DNA from: Nematocida parisii ERTm1
Taxonomy: Eukaryota > Microsporidia
NCBI RefSeq assembly: GCF_000250985.1
Contig: NW_013524649.1
Span: forward strand, 1 to 64,000
Reading direction: 5' to 3'
DNA length: 64,000 bases
Shown: piece by piece, positions 57,527-64,000 of the stretch
Position numbering within the stretch: position 1 is the stretch's first letter
How the letters are laid out: every line of letters starts with the position of its first letter
Program-made: the position numbers and the translations under genes
The notes under the pieces: generated by a model
The model's database searches: none
What the model was told of the DNA's origin: nothing
What the model saw: the letters and a program-made list of their open reading frames with translations, nothing else

Positions 57527-58963
57527 TTATTTTGTTTGAATATTTTTTCATAATATGTAATTAATTAATTTAAACCCATCATACAATAATTAAATTATCT
57601 TCTAATTATAGCTATGCAGTGATGCATTTATAAAAACTTCTTTGTTCTAGGATTTATTTCAGTGCATAGGAGGATTTGTTGTTTTACCCTGTGGTTAAAG
57701 CTATTTCTATTGTATTTTGGGCTATTGAAGTGTGGTAGTGCATATTAATCTTTAAATAACCCTAGTGCCACATAACAAATTACATGTATCCGTCTACAAC
57801 TATTAATATTCTATTCAATCAGAGTCTATTACCTAGTGTCTATTGTATAACCAGAAATAACCCGAATATATCAGAATAGCCTCATTTAAGTGCTTTTTGT
57901 TTGTCTAGCGTATGAATAGGCAATAATGCGGGTGTAATTATTTGAGGTGTTAAATATATTTGATATTTGAAAAAGGAAGAATCTGTGTGCAGTATAATAC
58001 TATTAAGAATCAAGTTCGGGTTATATACTAGCACATTATATTATTTGGGTTATATACTAGAAAATGAGATATTTGTAAATTTATGTCTGTATATGCATCT
58101 ATTATTTTACTATTTACAAGAAATATAAAAATAGAAAGTGTTTATAATTTAATTCAATCTCTGAATGGGTTTATTTATTATCTAATAATATAAAATATTG
58201 TAAACATTGTGCTAATACTCTAAAAAGGAACATTCATATCTCTGATGATTATTCTCACATAATGGCATGTATACTAGAATATAATTAATAAAGTATGAGT
58301 AATAATAAAGTATAAAATAAAGGAAAGAAACAAAAAAACAAGAGAAAATATAATGGAGAGAAAATCAATCGATTTCTGCGCCCAACAACCATAAAAAAAT
58401 CACAATGTGCAAGTGATTTAAATATAAATATGGATAATTAAAGATAGTTTATATAGTTAATGGTATATAAAGCAGCATACTGATGTTATAAAATATGAAA
58501 TTGTTACTGAAAGAAAATAGCACAAATTAAACTGTATATAAGTATTTTAATATGCTTAAAAGCAAACCTCATGCATATATATGCCTTGAAATACAGCTCA
58601 AATTAAGATAGCTAGTTATATTGGTGGCTACACGACAAACAACAACAGAGAAGCGAACCATAGTTGATTTGAAAGGCATGCTTCTGCATATGCATGCTAT
58701 TTATGAAATAATCCCCTTTAAATTGTATATACCACCACAGCTTCTTTCGGGATATTTTTATTCATATTTTTGTCTAGAATACTCTTTCATATAAAGTTCT
58801 GTGGATTTTGGCAATTTAGGTATATATTAGATAATTCTGCATATAATTGATTATTTACAACAGAGAATTGTCTATATTTGTTAAATTTTAGCAGTTTGTA
58901 AAGATTGAAGATTTAGGAGAAAACTAAAGTATGAAATATTCTTTGAGTGTCCCCTGGATTTTA
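57527..58963. other. Intergenic, 1.4 kb, divergent promoters
   Basis: AACCCGAA at 57859 and TTCGGGTT at 58015, plus a TTTGGGTTATAT near 58046. Otherwise AT-rich with no ORF. Confidence 0.6.
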
Positions 58964-60652
58964 ATGAAGTTTAGTAAAACTTTGAAAGAAAAGCAAGTGC
59001 AAGAATGGAGAGCTAAGTATTTGAATTATGAAGACCTAAAAGAAAAGATTGATATGACAGAGGATGCGTTCATTAGTGAGATTAATAAAGAAGTAGAGAA
59101 AGTAGAGGCCTTCTATAAAATATTGGAAAGAGGAATATTACGGGGCTTAGCTGATTTGCTAGAATTATTTCCAGAGGAGGACTTTCCATATGCATATGAA
59201 ATGGTATATGAGAACTGGAAATTGGCCATGGCCAAGTCAGTGAGTGTTCGGCATAAAAGAAGCCGGCAGGAAAGGCTACCCAAAAAATCAATTCACAAAG
59301 TTCGGGAGAACAAGGTTTTAGAATTTTATGTTGCTCTGAATAAAATTGTGCAGTATAAGCGTATGAATATAACAGGGTTCAGAAAAATATTAAAGAAGTA
59401 TGACAAGAAAAATGGAACAAGCATACAGGGCCGAATGATGGAGGAAATACGCACGAGATCCACATTTGTACAGCAGACTGTAGAGGAAATCATTGAATTT
59501 ACAAGGTACCTGCATAAGGAAATAACGCCAAATAGGCATAGGGATAAGGCAAAAAGACTTGTAGCAGATTTAACAGAAGAAGACGCGCAGGGAGATGGAA
59601 AGAGCTTTGCTGCAGGCGCGATGATGAGTGCTGGCCTATTTATGATGGGGCTCTCTCTGCAGAATAATACAAATATCATGTACTATGGAGCTCTTTATAC
59701 ATTTGACATACTTTTCCTTTCTTTAGGAGTGCTGTTTTATGTGTGCCGTAAAAACCTGGTCAACTACAGTCTAATTCTTGAGCTAAACCTTAAGCCAAAG
59801 TTTAAAATATCCAGCTACTTTCTTATGTGCACCATTGTATTTTTAATGCATTCGGTTGCAGGGTACTTAGATATACCAAGCTGGCTGATATATATTTTAA
59901 CAGTGTGCATCATTTGCATGCCAATAGATCACTTTTATAAGGAAATTCGTATGTACCTATTACAGACGGTTTCGGAGGTGCTGGCATGCAGTGTTCTAGG
60001 AAAAGTTCACTTCAAGCACTTTTTTATTGCAGACTATTTTATAAGCATTCGCTCTGCGCTGCTTCTGTCAATCACCATGGGCCTGCATGAGGCCCCAGGG
60101 CCCAAGATTACATGCTGTATTTTGTATATTCCTATAATGATTCGTGTATTCCAGTGCATTAGAAGACACATTGAGAAGACGAACCGGCAGCCATTTCCTC
60201 ACTTGTATAATACATTAAAATATATGATCTCATTTACCAGTGATACTTTACTGATCTTATCTGATACTATAAATATCTGGGTGTGCGTGGGTGCATTACT
60301 AATTTCCAACGGCTTTGGAATGTTCTGGGATGTGTATGTTGACTGGATGCTGTGGAGTAGGCCAAAGGTATACCACAGAGAAGTGTATATTTTTGCCTGC
60401 CTGTTTAATCTAATTGTGCGAATTTTGGCAGTTTCAAGCCCTCTGGTAAGCCTGGCAATGCAAGATTACCAGTTTGAAGCCAAACTCAAGATTAAATTAG
60501 TAATGTGCTTCCTAGAGATGAGCAGAAGAATCATATGGGGAATAGTGCGTATAGAAGTGGAGCACTTAAATAACTGCAATAGACTAAAAGCGATTAGTGG
60601 GCCACTGAATGATCTTTTCTATCTTGAGGACGATGGCCACATTGAAATATAA
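58964..60652 (+). CDS. SPX-EXS protein (XPR1/Syg1 family phosphate exporter)
   Basis: 562 residues from the ATG at 58964, which gives MKFSKTLKEKQVQEWRAKYLNYEDLKEKI, the canonical SPX start; the in-frame ATG at 58931 would add 11 residues ahead of it. The SPX domain lies at about 1-175, and its Lys-rich helices bind inositol pyrophosphates. Membrane helices at about 215-370 and an EXS domain (about 380-545, WDVYVDWMLW and a RIEVEHLNN end) complete the layout. XPR1 exports phosphate. Whether it imports or exports phosphate here is unknown. Confidence 0.93.
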   Translation: MKFSKTLKEKQVQEWRAKYLNYEDLKEKIDMTEDAFISEINKEVEKVEAFYKILERGILRGLADLLELFPEEDFPYAYEMVYENWKLAMAKSVSVRHKRSRQERLPKKSIHKVRENKVLEFYVALNKIVQYKRMNITGFRKILKKYDKKNGTSIQGRMMEEIRTRSTFVQQTVEEIIEFTRYLHKEITPNRHRDKAKRLVADLTEEDAQGDGKSFAAGAMMSAGLFMMGLSLQNNTNIMYYGALYTFDILFLSLGVLFYVCRKNLVNYSLILELNLKPKFKISSYFLMCTIVFLMHSVAGYLDIPSWLIYILTVCIICMPIDHFYKEIRMYLLQTVSEVLACSVLGKVHFKHFFIADYFISIRSALLLSITMGLHEAPGPKITCCILYIPIMIRVFQCIRRHIEKTNRQPFPHLYNTLKYMISFTSDTLLILSDTINIWVCVGALLISNGFGMFWDVYVDWMLWSRPKVYHREVYIFACLFNLIVRILAVSSPLVSLAMQDYQFEAKLKIKLVMCFLEMSRRIIWGIVRIEVEHLNNCNRLKAISGPLNDLFYLEDDGHIEI

Positions 60653-61298
60653 CCCAAATTATCCACAACCGGCAGTATACCTTTAAATACCCACTAAACC
60701 CGAATAGCGCAGGTAGTGCATTATTATTATGATAAAACAAAGGTATATTCTGCTTCCCGTATATATTCTGGGCAGGCCTATCCAGTATAAAGAACTGTGA
60801 AAGTATTAAATCTAGTAATTTCGGGCTATTTAAGAATAACCCGAATAGATGAACACTCTACATATTCTAAAATACACAGCCTCTTAACAGAGTTAAATAT
60901 AAGAAAATTAATAATTCTACTATCAGAGATAAGCTCAGTAGATAAATACTGATGTAGTGACTATGTCTAGCATGTATAATAAATGCCACTAATAATTTTA
61001 ATTGGCATTTATTATACTATTCTAGCTATTAATAAATAAAGAATACCATATATATAAATATTACAATTTTTGTAAAATAGCCCGAATAACCCGAATTTAT
61101 TTATACTTTAAAGAGCGTATAGATAACCCAAAATAATTTCAGCTAACTTTTGCAATTTTAAAACTAAAAAGAAAAGAGAGATAGCAGCGCCAAAGCAATG
61201 CATCCGTATGAAATTAGAGTATAACTGGCATCAAAGCGAAATAATAGCATAAATCTAATATTGTCTATATTTATTTACTAGATATGGCATGGCAGCAC
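60653..61298. other. Intergenic, convergent gene ends, AACCCGAA cluster
   Basis: AACCCGAA at 60697, 60838 and 61088, plus near-matches (TTCGGGCTATTT at about 60820, TAGCCCGAAT at about 61079). Confidence 0.65.
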
Positions 61299-62585
61299 TT
61301 ACTTCTTGTACTCTGTGGGTATTCCAGAGTATCCCATTACTAAGTCATCGGTTGTTTCTTTTACTGTCTCTTCTATTGTTATTCCAGTGATTTTCTTTAG
61401 ATATACACCGGTCTGGAAGTATTTTTCTGCTTGTTCCTTTGTGCATATTTCATTCTTAGACAGCTTGAGGGCATTTAATGTGCTGGTTATTTGCATTATA
61501 GAAGTTTCATTGGTTTCAACTGTTTTGGTGCGTGCAGTGATTTTCTTTATTTCCTCTGATATTCTTTCTTTTGCCACTTCTAAATTTGTTATGTACTCAC
61601 CATTCCACTCCTCAGAAAATGCTAATACTAAGTCATACGGCCGCATTGCAATTATGTTTTCCTCAAACTTAAAACTGGAAAATGGACACTGAATCACCAC
61701 AAATACATCAATCCCCACAAAGTTTCCCAGCTTATTTGGCTTTAGCCCATTAATGTAAAATTGGTAGAACTTCTTTCCATTTATATCTAAATACTTTGAT
61801 ATAAGATTGATCAGATCCATATGATCCCCTGATGTAAATACAATTCCTATCCTCTTTGCTTGTTTTAGAACCTCAATATATGCCATTTTAGAAATTATTG
61901 CTCTTGTCTTTCTTGCGTCAAGTGTCTGTATGTCTGCGCACACTTTGTCTAGTAGCTTGTGCCTATTTTCTAATATGTCCTTTGTAAGCAATATGTAGTT
62001 GTAATTGTCTATAAAGTAGTCAATAAATCCTTGATCTTCTGAAAGAACAAGAGCCAATTGGGGCTTATTACTTTTAGAATATGACCACATAGTTATTTGT
62101 GTCTGCAGCACTTTTTCCAAGTATTCAAGTATCTCCTTATAGTGTGCACTATATTTTATATCAAGTGCCAAGCACACTGCATGCATTGAAAGATCTACAG
62201 AATTATCTTTTGGCACATCGCCGTCCAAAATATCAAGATTAAGAGTGCATTCTGGAACATACTGTAATATAGAATATTTCTCTATTAGCTTTTTACTCCG
62301 CGATACATTTAATAAGGGGCAGGAAAAGGATCTTTTAATAATGCAGTTGACTTGTGCGTGCTGGGCGGCTATCCAATCAATACAGCATCTGTCTGAATCT
62401 GCTAGAATATGTGATTCTATGCCACCCTGCTTTGCAATGTCGCACACTTCTTTGCCAGATTCGTAGTTATTCTTTGCCACTTGAACCCCTATTTTCTCAT
62501 AATCTGCTTGGTCTAGAAAATCAGACAGCTCTTGTTTACTAACAGTTTTAATACTACTGTCAAGAAAATACTTCATTATTAGCAT
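61299..62585 (-). CDS. DPH2: Diphthamide biosynthesis protein 2 (Dph2)
   Basis: 428 residues. [25 protein letters not shown] is the first conserved segment (with C67 and C68), like [35 protein letters not shown] starts the third domain, and [27 protein letters not shown] matches [40 protein letters not shown] then corresponds to the PFE...W.GEY end. Dph1-Dph2 is a radical-SAM-type enzyme transferring the 3-amino-3-carboxypropyl group to the eEF2 histidine, the first diphthamide step. Divergent from the next gene with only 20 bp between start codons. Confidence 0.88.
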   Translation of the reverse strand: [428 protein letters not shown]

Positions 62586-62605
62586 AGTTAAATTTTTTAC
62601 ATAAT
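62586..62605. promoter_or_regulatory. 20-bp bidirectional start region (DPH2 / CPSF-100-like)
   Basis: Only 20 bp separate the divergent start codons, T-rich in the middle. Each promoter must therefore overlap the other gene's 5' end. Confidence 0.6.
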
Positions 62606-64000
62606 ATGAAAGTCAAAAGACTCTCAATTGCTCATAATGGGACCACCCAGGATGGGTATCTCATGGAAAGCCATGAAACTTCTCTTCTTTTTGATCCTCC
62701 ATCAAAAGTTCTGGACAGTGATGTTGAGCTATGCGGCATTTCCGACCGAGGCTATATTGAAATAGAAGTGATCAAAGAATATCCTCCCGACATTACCGGT
62801 ATATTTATTACGAATAGTAACTCTCTCTCTGTTTTTTTCGTAGAAAGCGATGTAACTATTTACTTAACAGACTATATTTATCTTCAAATGAAAGAAAGAT
62901 TAAAGTATTATGTATCCTTGGGGCCAATCACAAGAAAAAAACATCAACCACAGCCCCACACCAAAATAGTGTCAATATCAGAGTATAAAGAAATTTCACG
63001 GCGGGTGAAGATAATACGGCACAACCAGGTAATTAACTTTACATACTTATCTATTACAGCCCAGGCAGCAGGGCTATCCCTTGGCTGGATTATGTATGCA
63101 GTTGCACAGGACAAAGAAAAAATATGCGCGTATGCATATGGTATACCAGGAGGAAGTTCACTTGCCCATGAAATGAAACCATCAAAAACCCCTGTATCAT
63201 TGATTGTAAACCAGTTCTTAGATAACAAACCAAAAAACATTCAAGATTTATCAAAAGAGATTCTAGCCTTGTCACTTAAAAAAGAGTCGTTTGTCGTTAC
63301 AATGGACATTCTGAACCATTCTGTGGAAATGTCTCTGCATATTCTAAGCCTGGTTAAAGCTAGGAATGTATACGTAGCACACCCCGGATTTAAGAAAATA
63401 ATGCAGCTGTATGAAATGAAGAAAGACGCATTTGCTGATAGGTTTATGGAAGAATCATCAATTACGTCAACACTTTTTAGCACACCTCGACTTAATGCGG
63501 CAAGCGCCCACAAAATATCTCGGGCACTAAAAGAAGAAAGCATAATAATTTTGTGCGAGCCATCTCTATATCAGCTTTTCTTTAAAAACCTGCCAGTAAT
63601 CCATCTTTCGGATTACTGCATAAAGTTTATTGGTAATATGGAAGATGCGCTGAAACTGCCCTGGGTAGAAAAGCTTTATGTGAATCCCATTGCACGAAAT
63701 CATAATCTGGAAAAAAAATACGATCTGCCTGTTGAGGATACTTCTAAAGATGGTATATGTGTTTCTGAGGATAAGCTGTATAGTATAAAAATCCACAACA
63801 CACACAATATTCATGTAGTGAGCAGGAGCAAAGACTCACTGACTCTTCACTTCTCAGGGGACTTCAACGAAAACATATCCGGCCTTTCTTTGGACTGCAA
63901 GGAATCAAAGTTACAGAAAATTCTATCCCATACTATAGCTAATAGATCGGTAGTTAATGACACTTTGGTTTGTGATATTGATGACAAAGTTTTTAAAATA
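62606..64000 (+). CDS. Inactive metallo-beta-lactamase/beta-CASP protein, CPSF-100 (Cft2)-like (partial)
   Basis: ATG at 62606, open for 465 codons to the right edge with no stop. The sequence shows the MBL/beta-CASP layout without the zinc motif HxHxDH: ITNSNSLSVFFV, then LTDYIYLQMKERLKY. LSITAQAAGLSLGWIMYAV corresponds to the family's G(Y/H)xLGGxxW strand, then the beta-CASP region with LYVNPIARNH and VVSRSKD. This resembles CPSF-100/Cft2, the catalytically dead partner of CPSF-73 in pre-mRNA 3' end cleavage. INTS9 is a structural alternative, but Integrator is not expected in this lineage. The C-terminus is outside the window. Confidence 0.55.
   Translation, partial: MKVKRLSIAHNGTTQDGYLMESHETSLLFDPPSKVLDSDVELCGISDRGYIEIEVIKEYPPDITGIFITNSNSLSVFFVESDVTIYLTDYIYLQMKERLKYYVSLGPITRKKHQPQPHTKIVSISEYKEISRRVKIIRHNQVINFTYLSITAQAAGLSLGWIMYAVAQDKEKICAYAYGIPGGSSLAHEMKPSKTPVSLIVNQFLDNKPKNIQDLSKEILALSLKKESFVVTMDILNHSVEMSLHILSLVKARNVYVAHPGFKKIMQLYEMKKDAFADRFMEESSITSTLFSTPRLNAASAHKISRALKEESIIILCEPSLYQLFFKNLPVIHLSDYCIKFIGNMEDALKLPWVEKLYVNPIARNHNLEKKYDLPVEDTSKDGICVSEDKLYSIKIHNTHNIHVVSRSKDSLTLHFSGDFNENISGLSLDCKESKLQKILSHTIANRSVVNDTLVCDIDDKVFKI

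Overview
The window looks like nuclear DNA of a highly reduced, AT-rich eukaryote. A microsporidian is the best fit, and the lineage-specific secreted genes suggest something like Nematocida; that genus-level guess is an inference. Reasons: every recognisable gene is eukaryotic (Sin3, Spt7, a BET protein, Rrs1, Noc3, Nop10, uL16, DPH2, deoxyhypusine synthase, proteasome alpha2, V-ATPase d, Yos1, XPR1/Syg1). All read as single exons, proteins are near or below family minimum length, and housekeeping genes sit in tight blocks with gaps of 7-110 bp or overlaps.

Layout. 1-2.4 kb: a secreted, Asn/Ser-rich lineage-specific gene, frameshifted and running off the left edge. 4.3-8.3 kb: Nsp1/Nup62-like nucleoporin and Sin3. 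8.8-12.1 kb: a very large secreted protein. 12.4-15.5 kb: a Pmp3 proteolipid, a Cys4 zinc-finger protein and a 14-residue-repeat protein set in arrays of AT-rich tandem repeats. 15.6-17.5 kb: Noc3 overlapping a TRAPP subunit. 17.8-24.2 kb: a tail-anchored orphan, 2 kb of non-coding DNA, and a second, doubly frameshifted paralogue of the left-edge gene. 24.7-28.3 kb: two small orphans, then Nop10-Spt7-RRM. 29-31.2 kb: uL16, a long hairpin, tRNA-Phe and a Nup42-like FG nucleoporin. 31.4-34 kb: a Wee1-type kinase with a huge N-lobe insertion. 35-40.7 kb: two polytopic orphans, proteasome alpha2 and a secreted repeat protein. 42-43.3 kb: BET bromodomain gene split into two ORFs. 44.2-52.6 kb: secreted glycosyltransferase, small membrane protein, UTP-like factor, two tandem GATA factors, Rrs1, Yos1, PIG-C-like, V-ATPase d. 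52.6-64 kb: PheRS beta, deoxyhypusine synthase, DHHC acyltransferase, ELO elongase, SPX-EXS transporter, DPH2 and a partial CPSF-100-like gene.

The known genes cover chromatin and transcription control (Sin3 HDAC scaffold, SAGA Spt7, BET, GATA), ribosome assembly (Noc3, Rrs1, Utp12-domain, Nop10, uL16), translation-factor modification (deoxyhypusine on eIF5A, diphthamide on eEF2), nuclear pore, ER-Golgi traffic and lipid work. The lineage-specific secreted genes sit mainly in the looser, repeat-rich stretches.

Main observations: (1) a paralogous secreted family represented twice, both copies broken at A/T homopolymers in a way that a single missing base repairs each time, with the same pattern splitting the BET gene; (2) an intergenic word AACCCGAA, about 25 exact copies by eye against about one expected; (3) a 28-bp inverted repeat between uL16 and tRNA-Phe; (4) a Wee1-like kinase with about 280 residues inserted between its glycine loop and catalytic lysine; (5) an ELO elongase whose first histidine of HxxHH is Gln.
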